From NCBI GenBank assembly GCA_963663145.1, contig OY760134.1, forward strand, positions 434,001 through 498,000: 64,000 bases of DNA, read 5' to 3'. Origin of the DNA: Azotimanducus sp963663145 (GTDB lineage Bacteria; Pseudomonadota; Gammaproteobacteria; Pseudomonadales; Azotimanducaceae). Both the position numbers and the translations under genes were made by a program. Each line of letters starts with the position of its first letter. The stretch's first letter is position 1. Below, piece by piece: positions 34,996-44,800 of this stretch. The notes under the pieces are model-generated. The model was not told the DNA's origin. It made no database searches and saw only the letters and a list, made by a program, of their open reading frames with translations.

Positions 34996-36327
34996 TCAGG
35001 CAGCTCGCGTAGTCTCGCGCACTGCAGAAATTGACTCGCTCATGATTTCTGCAATTCGATCAATGTCCGACTCCTCGATGTTGAGTGGCGGGCCGAGGCA
35101 GAGTATATCTCGTACCTCTCCGGTGCCGCCGGGGTAGAAGAACAGGTCTCTGTTCATGGCCTCGGTGAGAATCTTTGATGTCGTGTGCTCACTCTCTTCG
35201 AAGCGTTCGAGGGTTTCTCTGTCGCGCACAACTTCGATGCCGATCAAGAGACCTTTTCCACGCACTTCTGCGACCCAAGGATCATCGGAAAGACATTCCC
35301 GAAGGGAATTCAGCAGCCTTTCACCGAGGCGCGCACTCGCATCGATCAAGGACTCCCGGGTCATGATCTCAAGCACCTTGCTGGCCGCCCCGCAGGGACC
35401 GGAGAGGGCTGAGTAGGTGTGGAACATGACATTCATGTTGGCCTCTTCAATGGCCTCGCCTATTTCGTTTCTTGCGAACACGCCGTTGATTGGCGCGTAG
35501 CCGCCGGCGAGACCCTTGCCGGACGCTAGGATGTCCGGCCTAACGTCCCAATGATTCAAGGCAAATTTGGCACCGGTGCGTCCGAATCCCGTCATCACCT
35601 CGTCGGCGATGAGAAGAATGCCATTCGCATCGCAGACTTTGCGTAGGCTTGGCCAGTAGTCGTCGGGCGGCACGATGGCTCCACCCGAAGATCCAATGAT
35701 CGGCTCGGCAATTAAGGCCGCGATCCGTTCTGCCCCGATTGATTCGATGCGGGCTTCAAGTTCGGCAAGGTGGAAGGAGGCGAGGTCGGTCTTGGAGACA
35801 CCGGGCGGAGAGCGCAAGGGATAGGGCGCATTGATGCGCGGATATTCGACCATCGCCGACTCTATGCCCGCCTGTCTCGCGGGATGTCCCGAGAAGGCAG
35901 CCGTGGTGAGGGTGGTGCCGTGATAGGAGGGTGTGCGCACGATGATCTGGTGTCGCTGCAGCGCACCCCTTGCCGCGTGATATTGAAGTGCGATTTTGGT
36001 CGCGGTCTCTATGGCCTCCGAGCCGCTGCACACCAGTTGGATGCGGTTGAATCCCTCTGGCAACCAGTCACGAATCAGTCTTTCGCAGAGTTCGAGGCGC
36101 GCCGGTGAACGCCAGGGCGGCAATATGTAGCCTTCCCGCTGCGCTTGCACGTACGCCTGCAAGACTTCTTCGCGCGCATGCCCAACATTGCAGACAATGG
36201 CGCCGGCACCGGCGTCGAGAATTTTGCGCCCATCGTCGGTATAGAGCCATTGCCCTTGCGCCTTGGTGAGTTCGAAAGGTTGGCTCTGCGAAGCGAAGGG
36301 GTAGATGATGTCTTGGTGGTCGGGCAT
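34996..36327 (-). CDS. class III (omega) PLP aminotransferase
   Basis: 443 residues. Class III aminotransferases move an amino group from amines or omega-amino acids to keto acids. Visible: DGRKILDAGAGAIVCNVGHA, QLVCSGSEAIETATKIALQY, APSYHG-type RTPSYHGTTL, the PLP-contact ILLIADEVMTGFGRTG and the Schiff-base lysine in ASGKGLAGGYAPI. I start at MPDHQDIIYPFASQSQP (36327), typical of the family; ATGs at 36360 and 36447 would extend it. It is the last gene of a leftward group with the cupin and the aspartate-type aminotransferase. Substrate unknown. Confidence 0.86.
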   Translation of the reverse strand: MPDHQDIIYPFASQSQPFELTKAQGQWLYTDDGRKILDAGAGAIVCNVGHAREEVLQAYVQAQREGYILPPWRSPARLELCERLIRDWLPEGFNRIQLVCSGSEAIETATKIALQYHAARGALQRHQIIVRTPSYHGTTLTTAAFSGHPARQAGIESAMVEYPRINAPYPLRSPPGVSKTDLASFHLAELEARIESIGAERIAALIAEPIIGSSGGAIVPPDDYWPSLRKVCDANGILLIADEVMTGFGRTGAKFALNHWDVRPDILASGKGLAGGYAPINGVFARNEIGEAIEEANMNVMFHTYSALSGPCGAASKVLEIMTRESLIDASARLGERLLNSLRECLSDDPWVAEVRGKGLLIGIEVVRDRETLERFEESEHTTSKILTEAMNRDLFFYPGGTGEVRDILCLGPPLNIEESDIDRIAEIMSESISAVRETTRAA

Positions 36328-36495
36328 GAAGGTGAAGGCTTCGCATGAGCGAGACACCATTCTAATGGCCTCGGCAATAGGGGAATTGACCGCGACTTGC
36401 GCCGAACGAGCGAAACCACCAACGAAGCGGACAAGATGCCTCGCCAAGGGGGCGCTTGGATGCTACTGATCTTTGCGCCTCGTCGGGGAGCCGAC

Positions 36496-37104
36496 TTAGT
36501 GCGCGGAGGCTGTATGCGTTTGGAGGGTCGATTCGGGGCAGCTATAGAGCGCTGCTGTTTGCGGCATCAGAAATGACCGCGAGGTGTCGTATGGCTTCGC
36601 CCATTCGTAATAGGGTTGGTCAGCGTAGTTAACGCACTCGCTGCCGTCATGACTCCATAGACGACGGGTACGGCCAATGAGATCGCCAAGATACACATGC
36701 AGCGAGCGAGAGTAGTGAGTGCCGGGATTCACAATCGAGTGAATCACATCCGACCCGAACACGCTCACATCGAGCGCTCGCGCCTTGACCTTGCCACAGT
36801 CCTCGAGTCCAGAATCCACCGGGCGATAGAGATGGTGGGTCTCTGAGCCATCGTAGGTGGCGATCACGGCGGTCATGCCGTGCTCGTGGGGCGGAAAGTG
36901 GATATTGGGCGTTAAGCGTGCGTGCAGGACGGTCAGAGCATCACTTCGATACAGCAAAGTTTCTTCGCCGCTCCCGACATGATCATGCAGTTTTGACAAC
37001 CAGCGCGCATCTCGGCAAAAGCGGGCGAGGAGCCGCTGCATGAGGTTGATGTCGTAGTGGGCTTCTTGGCAGGCGTCAACCAAATGAGAGCAAAAATTCA
37101 ACAT
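36496..37104 (-). CDS. cysteine-dioxygenase-like cupin
   Basis: 202 residues, a small cupin. The expected non-haem iron ligands are visible: PPHEHG (His73, His75) and IHSIVN (His122), and the later SLHVYLG (His136, Tyr138) is the signature second-shell pair of thiol dioxygenases of the cysteine/3-mercaptopropionate type. EthhLY (Glu88) lies between. Such enzymes oxidise cysteine or similar thiols to sulfinates with O2. The frame is open to 37269, but the first 55 residues are basic and unlike the family, so I start at 37104. Two aminotransferases flank it, consistent with a cysteine-sulfinate route. Function inferred from motifs only. Confidence 0.68.
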   Translation of the reverse strand: MLNFCSHLVDACQEAHYDINLMQRLLARFCRDARWLSKLHDHVGSGEETLLYRSDALTVLHARLTPNIHFPPHEHGMTAVIATYDGSETHHLYRPVDSGLEDCGKVKARALDVSVFGSDVIHSIVNPGTHYSRSLHVYLGDLIGRTRRLWSHDGSECVNYADQPYYEWAKPYDTSRSFLMPQTAALYSCPESTLQTHTASAH

Positions 37105-37297
37105 GAAGTGGGCAATGTGTGCGCGAAGTTCGGAACGAAGGACAATCCTTCCATTGAAGCATAAGCTTATACCATTTTTGCACAGATGTGTAGATCGATT
37201 TCGATGCGGTTTCCGGCGACGATGCCGCGCCTCAGTCCAGCGCATCACCTTGACCTCCAGCACCGGCAATGGATTCGGTGCCTTCTTATGATGACGC

Positions 37298-38491
37298 CTA
37301 TTTCATGTATGGCGCCACGGCTTCGGCAACGATGGCGAGATTCTGATGGTTCAACCCGGCAATATTGATCCGGCTGTCTCCGACCATGTAGATATGACGC
37401 TCGCGACGCAGGCTCTCCACATCGGCTGCCGGTATCCCGAGCATTGAGAACATGCCGCGCTGACGCACCAGCCAATCAAGGTCGAGGTCCGGCCTGAGGC
37501 TTGCAAGCGCCTGTTTGAGCGCAGATCTGAAACGCAAGATTCGTGAACGCATTTCATCGAGTTCAGCCAGCCACTCCGCGCGTAGCTCAGCGTCCGTCAA
37601 AATGCGCTCCACGATCAATGCCCCGTGGGACGCAGACATAGAGTAAATCCCACGGGTAATGTCCTTCACTTGGCTTTCGAGCACCTCCACCTGCGACGCT
37701 TTCTCTGCCAGCATCAAGAGCGCTCCGGCGCGCTCACGATAGAGACCGAAGTTCTTTGATGCGGACACCGCCAGCAGAAACTCCGGCAAGCGCGCCGCCG
37801 CAAGACGAATCGGCGCGGCATCGGCATCGAGTCCCTCCCCCATGCCCTGGTAGGCGAGGTCGAAGAGCGGCAGATGAGACTGTTCTGCGACAACATCAAG
37901 GATTGTGCCCCAATCCGAGGCTGTAGGATCGGCACCGGTCGGGTTGTGGCAAGAAACCTGCAACACAATGAGGCTTCGTGGCGGGGCGGCTCGCAAGCTT
38001 TTCAACATGCCATCCACATTCAGTACATGGGACTCGGGGTCATAGTAGGGATAGGTGCTGATCTCGATGCCGGCACCGCCGAGGAGCCCGAAGTGATTGC
38101 TCCAACTTGGGGTGCTCACCAAGGCACGACCGTCCGGACGGGCACGTAGATAAAGCTCTGCGGCCACGCGCAGGGCACCGCAGCCGCCAGGTGTTTGCAG
38201 GCAGCCAATACGCGAGGCAAGGGAATTGTCGACATCGCCGAAAACTAGGTTCCTCATCCCGGAACGAAACCCCGCAACACCGATTGGTGCGACGTAGGCT
38301 TTGGTCGTCTGTTCGGCGATGACCAGTTGCTCGGCTCGCAGCACCGCCCTGGGAACAGGCGTTTGTCCGGACGCTTCCCGGTAGATGCCGACCGAGAGGT
38401 CCACCTTGTTCGGAGAAGGGTCATCGCGAAACGCGGTCATCAAGCCGAGAATTGAATCGGCTGGCAAGAGCTCCAATGAGTCAAAAATCAT
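37298..38491 (-). CDS. aspartate/aromatic aminotransferase, AspC/TyrB type
   Basis: 397 residues, fold type I class I aminotransferase. Visible: SILGLMTAFRDDPSPNKVDLSVGIYR, QTPGGCGALRVAAELYLR, QVSCHNPTGADPT (pyridoxal-ring Asn), DLAYQGMG and the lysine site SASKNFGLYRERAG, plus the C-terminal GLNHQN before the end of the fold. These are strong AspC/TyrB marks. AspC-type enzymes also accept cysteine sulfinate, which would link it to the cupin 193 nt downstream. It lies upstream of that gene on the same strand. Exact amino acid preference is not visible. Confidence 0.9.
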   Translation of the reverse strand: MIFDSLELLPADSILGLMTAFRDDPSPNKVDLSVGIYREASGQTPVPRAVLRAEQLVIAEQTTKAYVAPIGVAGFRSGMRNLVFGDVDNSLASRIGCLQTPGGCGALRVAAELYLRARPDGRALVSTPSWSNHFGLLGGAGIEISTYPYYDPESHVLNVDGMLKSLRAAPPRSLIVLQVSCHNPTGADPTASDWGTILDVVAEQSHLPLFDLAYQGMGEGLDADAAPIRLAAARLPEFLLAVSASKNFGLYRERAGALLMLAEKASQVEVLESQVKDITRGIYSMSASHGALIVERILTDAELRAEWLAELDEMRSRILRFRSALKQALASLRPDLDLDWLVRQRGMFSMLGIPAADVESLRRERHIYMVGDSRINIAGLNHQNLAIVAEAVAPYMK

Positions 38492-38782
38492 AGCGGCGTC
38501 TCACCTCCTCCAGCGCCCGTGCCGCGCTCGCGCAAAGCAGATGTCGGCATCATCGAGCTTCCATGCAAAGCAGGGAATCATGACAGAATTGGCACTCTCG
38601 TGTACTGTCCCCTGCCGATGAGCCTGGAGCTTCTGCCCGACTTGGTACCGCGCTCCGGAACACTCCCCCTTAAGCGGCAAAGCCGCCCTTCCCGGTTGTT
38701 TCGTCAGTTGTTTCATACATTGGGCGGCTTCGTGCCTGAGTTTTGGCACAATAGCGGCTCTGCTCAGAGCGGGTGAATAAGA
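38492..38782. other. divergent intergenic region, aminotransferase / acyl-CoA ligase
   Basis: 291 nt between two divergent starts, so promoters for both must be here or close by. A short hairpin, GCGGC-AAA-GCCGC (38674-38686), lacks a T tract and is weak. GCACAAT at about 38750 could be a -10 element for the ligase. No gene or repeat is convincing. Confidence 0.45.
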
Positions 38783-40333
38783 ATGTCCATGATCGAGAAT
38801 ATCGGCGAACTGCTAACGCGCAGGGCACGTACGACGCCCGAAGTGGATGCCTATGTACAGGCGGAAACCGGGGCAAGATATAGCTTCGCAGAACTCAACG
38901 TGCGTGCCAATCAGGTTGCAAACGCCTTTAAGAGCGCGGGTGCCAAGCCCGGCGACCGCGTCGCGTTTCTGCTCATGAACGGTGTCGAATTTGTCGAGTG
39001 CTATTTGGGGCTTGCCAAGCTCGGTGCGGTGGTGGTGCCGCTCAATTGGCGCCTGACGCCTTCAGAACTTGAATTCATCATCTCCGACAGCGGCGCGAAC
39101 TGGCTGATTTTTGACGACCCATTTGTCGAAGCAGTGGAAATCCTGCAAACGCAAGGCAAGACGGGTGTCGAGGAGTGGCTTCACGTCTTGCCCTCAACCG
39201 CCGTGCCCTTCGCTCGGACTTATGGGGATTTCGTGGCGGATGCGAGTCGGCTCGAACCCCAAATCTCCGTCGGCGGCGACGAAATGCTCTACATCATGTA
39301 CACCTCCGGCACCACCGGACTTCCGAAAGGCGTGGTGCACTCCCACCGAACCTCGTTTTGGGCGGTGTTGACCATGAGCCCGGTGCTGGACTTGCGAGTT
39401 CGCGACAAGTTCATCTCGCTGCTCCCGATGTTCCACGTCGGCGCATTGGCACCCATCATGATGAACCTCTACAACTGTGTGACTTCGGTCGTGCTGCGAA
39501 ACTTCGACCCGAAGCTCACTTGGGAACTCATCGAACGAGAGTCAATCAACACCGGATTAGCCGTGCCGGCCATGCTGAACTTCATGCTGCAAGTGCCGAA
39601 CATCGAGTCTTACGACTATTCGAATCTGCGCTGGATATTGAGTGGCGCCGCGCCGGTTCCTGTGGCGCTGATTAAGGCCTATGCGAAGCGCGGCATAGAG
39701 ATTCATCAAGTCTATGGCCTCACCGAGTCCTGCGGCCCAGGATGCGTGATTGATGCCGAAAACGCCATGAAGCGCGCCGGTTCAACGGGACGGGCGTTTT
39801 TCCATACGGATGTGCGCATTTTGGATGCCGAGGGCAATGAATGTCCGCCGAACGCTCCGGGAGAAGTCGTGCTGCGCGGTCGGCACAACATGCATGGCTA
39901 CTGGAATCAACCGGAGGCGACGGCTGAGACGCTCAAGGACGGCTGGCTGCATACCGGCGACATCGCCACCATGGATGAAGACGGATTCGTCACAATTCAG
40001 GATCGCAAGAAGGACATGATTATCTCCGGAGGCGAGAACGTCTATCCGGCGGAAATCGAGAATCTCCTCATGGAGCACCCCGGTGTTCGTGAGGCTGCGG
40101 TCATTGGTCAGTCGAGCGAGCGTTGGGGAGAGTCGCCCTTTGCCATTCTGGTATCCGCGAGCGCGGAGGCGCCACCCACGCAGACCGATATCATGGAATT
40201 TCTCTCACCCCGTTTGGCACGATTCAAGATGCCGAAGGGGATCGCCTTCGTTGATGAGATTCCGCGCAATCCGAGTGGAAAAATCTTGAAACGTGTACTG
40301 CGCGAGCAGTTTCCGGAACCGGCATCCGAGTAG
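38783..40333 (+). CDS. acyl-CoA synthetase (AMP-forming ligase)
   Basis: 516 residues, ANL superfamily. Core motifs are complete: the P-loop YTSGTTGLPKGVVHSH, YGLTESCG, DGWLHTGDIATMDEDG, RKKDMIISGGENVYPAEIE and the terminal catalytic lysine in PRNPSGKILKR. Such enzymes activate a carboxylic acid to acyl-AMP and then acyl-CoA. The N-terminus (about residues 1-60) is short with no signal peptide. A start at ATG 38783 or 38789 is possible. The phosphotransferase gene follows 18 nt later, a common partnership in lipid-catabolic operons. The acid is unknown. Confidence 0.92.
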   Translation: MSMIENIGELLTRRARTTPEVDAYVQAETGARYSFAELNVRANQVANAFKSAGAKPGDRVAFLLMNGVEFVECYLGLAKLGAVVVPLNWRLTPSELEFIISDSGANWLIFDDPFVEAVEILQTQGKTGVEEWLHVLPSTAVPFARTYGDFVADASRLEPQISVGGDEMLYIMYTSGTTGLPKGVVHSHRTSFWAVLTMSPVLDLRVRDKFISLLPMFHVGALAPIMMNLYNCVTSVVLRNFDPKLTWELIERESINTGLAVPAMLNFMLQVPNIESYDYSNLRWILSGAAPVPVALIKAYAKRGIEIHQVYGLTESCGPGCVIDAENAMKRAGSTGRAFFHTDVRILDAEGNECPPNAPGEVVLRGRHNMHGYWNQPEATAETLKDGWLHTGDIATMDEDGFVTIQDRKKDMIISGGENVYPAEIENLLMEHPGVREAAVIGQSSERWGESPFAILVSASAEAPPTQTDIMEFLSPRLARFKMPKGIAFVDEIPRNPSGKILKRVLREQFPEPASE

Positions 40334-40351
40334 AGGCCCGGAGACACGCGC

Positions 40352-41356
40352 TTGGACCTTCCCCAGATCAAACTTCGGCTCGCCAAATTTTGCCGCGCCA
40401 AGTACCAGGACCCAAGGGCCGAGATCGTGCATGTGGAAGTCATGCCCGGCCATGCGGGATTCTCTTGGGGATTCACCGTGGAAAGTCGTGGATTGCGCGA
40501 GTCTTGGTTCATCCGATTGCCTCCACCGAATGTGCGTTGGCGTGGTACTGCGGATGTGCTGCGTCAGGTGGCCGCGCTCAATGCGCTCGATGGCACCGAG
40601 ATTCCGCATTGCAGCGTCAAGTGGTCGGGCGCGGACCTTCAGTGGTTCGGATGTCCATATTTCGTCACGCCGCTCATGCAGGGCGATGTGCTTCGGGTGG
40701 CCAAGGGCGAATGGGGCGGGCGGCTCAAGGAAGAAGAGATTCTGTCAATCGGCCGTCAGGCGATGCATGCGCTGGCAGGTATTCACAGAATCGACACCGC
40801 CAAACTGGGCTATCTGGGAGATCCGGTACCGCTCGACAAGGATGTTACGCGCTGGGATACATTCTTTGAGCGGTCAGCGGAGCCGGTTCGATTGGCCGAT
40901 GCGCCGTGCGTCCGTAGCCTGCTTCTCGAGAAGCATCCAGAGGATATTCATATCGGTCTCTTTCATGGCGACTTTCAGTCCGCCAATCTCTTTTGTTCGC
41001 TTTCAGACCCGAAGCTGCTCGCCGTCATTGATTGGGAGCTGACCGGCATCGGCGCGGTCTTGAATGATCTCGGCTGGATATGCACTTTCAGCGACAAGGA
41101 GGCTTGGGCGCCCGGACATCGGGGCAGCTTTCTCGATGCCAAGCGACTCGAGGCGCTCTACGTCGAGGCTTGGCAAGCGCCCGTTCCCAACATCGCTTGG
41201 TACCGCGCGCTCGCCTGCTACAAGTTCGCGATCATTACCGGGTTCAATTTGAGCCTGCACAGGCGCGGCAAGCGCGTGGACGAGTCTTGGGAGGAATCCA
41301 AACGTTCCATGACTCCGCTGATTGATCGTGCGGCGGAGCTTCTAGAGAGCCTATAG
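40352..41356 (+). CDS. aminoglycoside-phosphotransferase-like kinase
   Basis: 334 residues. Visible: FSWGFTVESRGLRESWFIRLP (nucleotide loop and strand), ILSIGRQAMHALAGIHRID, the Brenner-type catalytic loop GLFHGDFQSANLF, and VIDWELTGIGAVLNDLGWI for magnesium. The start is a TTG at 40352, with GGAGA at 40340-40344. It follows the ligase gene by 18 nt and is probably co-transcribed. The family includes acyl-CoA-dehydrogenase-fused kinases and hydroxyacyl-CoA 4-phosphate kinases (ACAD11-like), so a role on hydroxylated acids is plausible. Substrate not shown. Confidence 0.86.
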   Translation: MDLPQIKLRLAKFCRAKYQDPRAEIVHVEVMPGHAGFSWGFTVESRGLRESWFIRLPPPNVRWRGTADVLRQVAALNALDGTEIPHCSVKWSGADLQWFGCPYFVTPLMQGDVLRVAKGEWGGRLKEEEILSIGRQAMHALAGIHRIDTAKLGYLGDPVPLDKDVTRWDTFFERSAEPVRLADAPCVRSLLLEKHPEDIHIGLFHGDFQSANLFCSLSDPKLLAVIDWELTGIGAVLNDLGWICTFSDKEAWAPGHRGSFLDAKRLEALYVEAWQAPVPNIAWYRALACYKFAIITGFNLSLHRRGKRVDESWEESKRSMTPLIDRAAELLESL

Positions 41357-41451
41357 TCCGCAGAACGCGAAGCCGGGCGGCCCAGTGAAACTTGTTGTTG
41401 GCTGATCCATTGACAATCGCAATTGGCAGTCTGTTAAGTAATATATAGTGT

Positions 41452-41802
41452 TCAGGCCAGCAGTACCAAACCCCAGATTGTCGGCACACTGATCAGACTG
41501 ACAAACACCGCCGCCGACCCCATGTCCTTGGCCTGCCCCGACAGAGGATGGGTCTCCTTGCCGATGCGGTCCATCGCGCTTTCTAGTCCCGAATTGAGGA
41601 GCTCGGTGATGAGCACTATGACAAGCGGCAAAATAAGCAGGGCTCGTTCGCTGCCCGTTTCGCCGAGTATGACTGAGATAGGTGTCAGCACCACACCCAA
41701 GGTGCATTCGATGCGAAACGCGATTGAAGTCGACCAGGCTGCCTTGATTCCCTGCATCGAATAGCGAGTGGCGTTCAAGATATGCCGGAATACCCTTTTC
41801 AT
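41452..41802 (-). CDS. dgkA: diacylglycerol kinase, prokaryotic type
   Basis: 116 residues, three membrane helices. It phosphorylates membrane diacylglycerol to phosphatidate. The signature ELLNSGLESAMDRIGKETHP and KDMGSAAVFVSL is present. The frame is open to 41862, inside lhr, but the ATG at 41802 (MKRVFRHILNAT) is the normal start and lies 10 nt after the lhr stop. DAG in this class often comes from outer-membrane glycan or LPS modification, so its presence matters for the lipid A question. Confidence 0.93.
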   Translation of the reverse strand: MKRVFRHILNATRYSMQGIKAAWSTSIAFRIECTLGVVLTPISVILGETGSERALLILPLVIVLITELLNSGLESAMDRIGKETHPLSGQAKDMGSAAVFVSLISVPTIWGLVLLA

Positions 41803-41812
41803 GTCTTCAGTC

Positions 41813-44800
41813 CTAATGTGGCAACTGCAATGAAACCGCTCGCGGCTCTCGTATGAGTTCAACTTCGGGCTCGAGCATTCTTAATTGTTCGCTCTTTAGC
41901 GGTGTGGCGCCGTTCACCCGCCGCAGCGTAATCGTCCCGCGAGTACGCACGAGATGCGCGACCAGCGTGCGCAGTTCCGAAACCTCTTGCGATGAATATC
42001 GTCCATCCGCGAAGGTCACTTGTGTTCCCGAGGCGGTCCAACTGGCCAGCGCCCGGTTACCGGAAATGATCAGGTGATTGCCGGACACCCGTCTTGGCGC
42101 GGGAACCCCTTCCAAGGCGATATTGAGTCCCGCCGGCGAGATTGGATCGAGCGCGCTGCACCATCGGACTTGTCCTTCAAGCAGATCGGTGTCACGAAAG
42201 ACGTCCACGGCTTCCGGGAGGGCGAACTGTGGTCCGGAAAGCCCCGCAAAGAAGAGGCCCGAAGTGACTTCTCCAGAAAGTTCGAGCAGGCGCAAAGCCG
42301 GAAAGACTTGCTGCCAGGCGAAGGCGGGTTTCTCTCGATTGGCAATCTCCCTATTGACTATGCCGTATCGGTCCAAGAGCACCCTTGCGCGCTCCTTTAC
42401 CGAGTCCAGCCTGTCAAGCGCGTCTTGGCCCTTGGGCGCTTGCGGCAAGCGAAAAAAGTTGCCTTGCCAAGTGACGGGATGCGCGCGCCATGAATAGGTT
42501 CCGCGCCGTCGCGATACGAGTGACTCCTTGGGGACCAAGAGATACCCGCGTCGAAGTCCTTCGCGGAGGGTCTCCATGCGGTCGCTACTGATCTCGCCCC
42601 GCCAGACGGCGTTCCAAAACAGCTCGTTGAATTCTCTCAGCGGCATGTCGGCGGCCGCCTGAAGCTGAAGGAATCCGTACTTGGCCTGCTCATCCTTGAA
42701 GCAGTTGGCGATGAGATTCTTGCTTCGTGTGGGATGCACAATTTCCAAGTCTTCAGGTGCCGCGATGCTGATGCGCTCCTTCCCGGTTCCGAAGAAGATG
42801 AGTCCGGCGGTGTCCATCACCGCATCCAACTTTGTTTCGTTAATGCCTTCGCAGCGGCAGGGAAGCAGGTCTTTGAGCCAGGTTTCGACCGGCGCGGAGA
42901 AGCCTCGAAGTGCGCCGAGCGAGTCAAGCAGCAATGGTCCTTCGCGATCTTGACGACTGCCATGAAAGGCACTTACGAAGGCGGGAAGCCAATTCGCCGG
43001 ACGCGGCTTGAGCGCGGCCCTCGCGAGGCTGCGACCCATGCGAATAATCGCTTCAAGGTTTTCACCATCGCAGTACTGCACCTCATCCACACCCGAGCGG
43101 AACTTGCCGGAGCAGAGGGTTTCTCGCGCAAGGCACTCCCCGATCAAGGCCTCTAGGTTTGGCAGCGGCGCGACTAGGCGAATCTCACGCAAGGTGAGCG
43201 GCCCGTAAAAGGAGACTATGTCCGCGAGGTACGCGCTTGCGTCTTGGAGATCAGTTGAATAAATGACATGATTGGCAAGGGAATCATGCACAAGGAAGCG
43301 CTGTCCGCTTCGGATTCGCCAGTCCGTTCCGGCGGGAATCGTCTCTGCCAATGCAGGCGCCTCCAGGCGAAGCCGGGCTTGCAGTGCCTGCCATCCCTCA
43401 AGCGGGAGCAGGACACGCTCGCGAACCAGGGCGCTTAATTCAGGTCCGGTGTGCGGCGCATAGCCCGCTTCGAGGCGCTGCCGCTTGCGCACAAACGCCT
43501 CTATGGCGGCATCGGAAAGGCGTAGGTCAAATTCTCCGCCCGAACGCAAGCCCTGTATGAGATCATCTTCGAGCGCCGAAGGTTGGCCAGACTCCGGAGT
43601 GTCGTCGGCATACATGTAGCGTTCATTGATCTGCTTCCAAGTGGCCGACAGCGCGAAGGGGGAAGGCTGCTCTGTCCTGATCTCGGAAACTAGGATTTCA
43701 CCACAGAGCAGCGATTCCAGCCGTTCTTGCAGTGCGGGCAGATCGAACTCGTCTTCAAGGCAACTGCGCCAAGCCTCAAGCATCATGGGGAAGTCGCTTG
43801 AGTTTCGCACCGCGCTCATAAGCTTCTTGGCCTGCAGCCGGGACACCCACAAGGGGAGCCGGTCACCAAATCTCCGTTTGGTAATCAAGAGCGCGCGCCC
43901 CGCACACTCGCGAAATCTCGCTCCAAAGATGCCTGAGCTCTCAAGTGATGCACGAAGTAGGCGTTCCAAGTTCTCCGGCGTGACCAACCCAAGCAGCCTT
44001 CGCGCAGTCATCTCGCTGGCACTCAGGATGACAATGGTGTTGTCGTCGTGCATCACATCCGGACGCACCCCGGTTTCTTGCTCTACAGCCGCCGACAAGG
44101 CGATCGCCAAGGGCGCATTGACTCGTCCGCCCCACAGGGTGTGCAGGAGCATATTCTCAACCTCGGCGGGTGCTGCACCCTTGCCACCGGCCACTCCGGC
44201 GATCTTCTCCACGAGCAGGTGTTCGCAATGCGGCAAGGGCTTGTCCGTGACCGTGCGCTGCCTTACGAGAAACTCGAGCAGTTCTTGAGCGGCGTACTGA
44301 TCGAATCCGTATTCGTCGATGAGATGTTGTGAAAGCGTTTCCTGATCAAACTCATCACCCGCTAAACGGGTTTCCATGTGCTTGAGGAATTCGCCGATTG
44401 CTTGCGAAAAAACCGCGCTTCGGCCACCCGAATCGGCGCGCCAAAAGGGCGGCGCGGAGAATTTTGCGCTGCTCTTGGCCGGAAGCACGTGCACATGCGC
44501 ATCGCCTATGCCTTGCACCTGCCAACTCATGCTCCCGAGCGAAAAGACCTGACCGAGCTTGGCTTCCCATACGAATTCCTCGTCGAGCTCGCCGAGCGTG
44601 GCACCTGTTTCCTGATGTTTGACGGAATAGAGTCCTCGGTCGGGAATCGCACCGCCTGACGCGTAGAGGTCCATGACCGCCCCGCGCGTGGCGCGAATTC
44701 GCCCGTCCGCCTCTTGCAGCAGGCGGGTCTTCACCGAACGAAGGGCGTGATTTGCAGAGCGACTGAAGAGCATCTCAAGTACCGCATCGAACTGTCGGCG

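Noticed and set aside
38674..38686. GCGGC-AAA-GCCGC hairpin as a terminator
   Set aside because: Only a 5-bp stem, no T tract, and no gene ends there; it is in a divergent promoter region.
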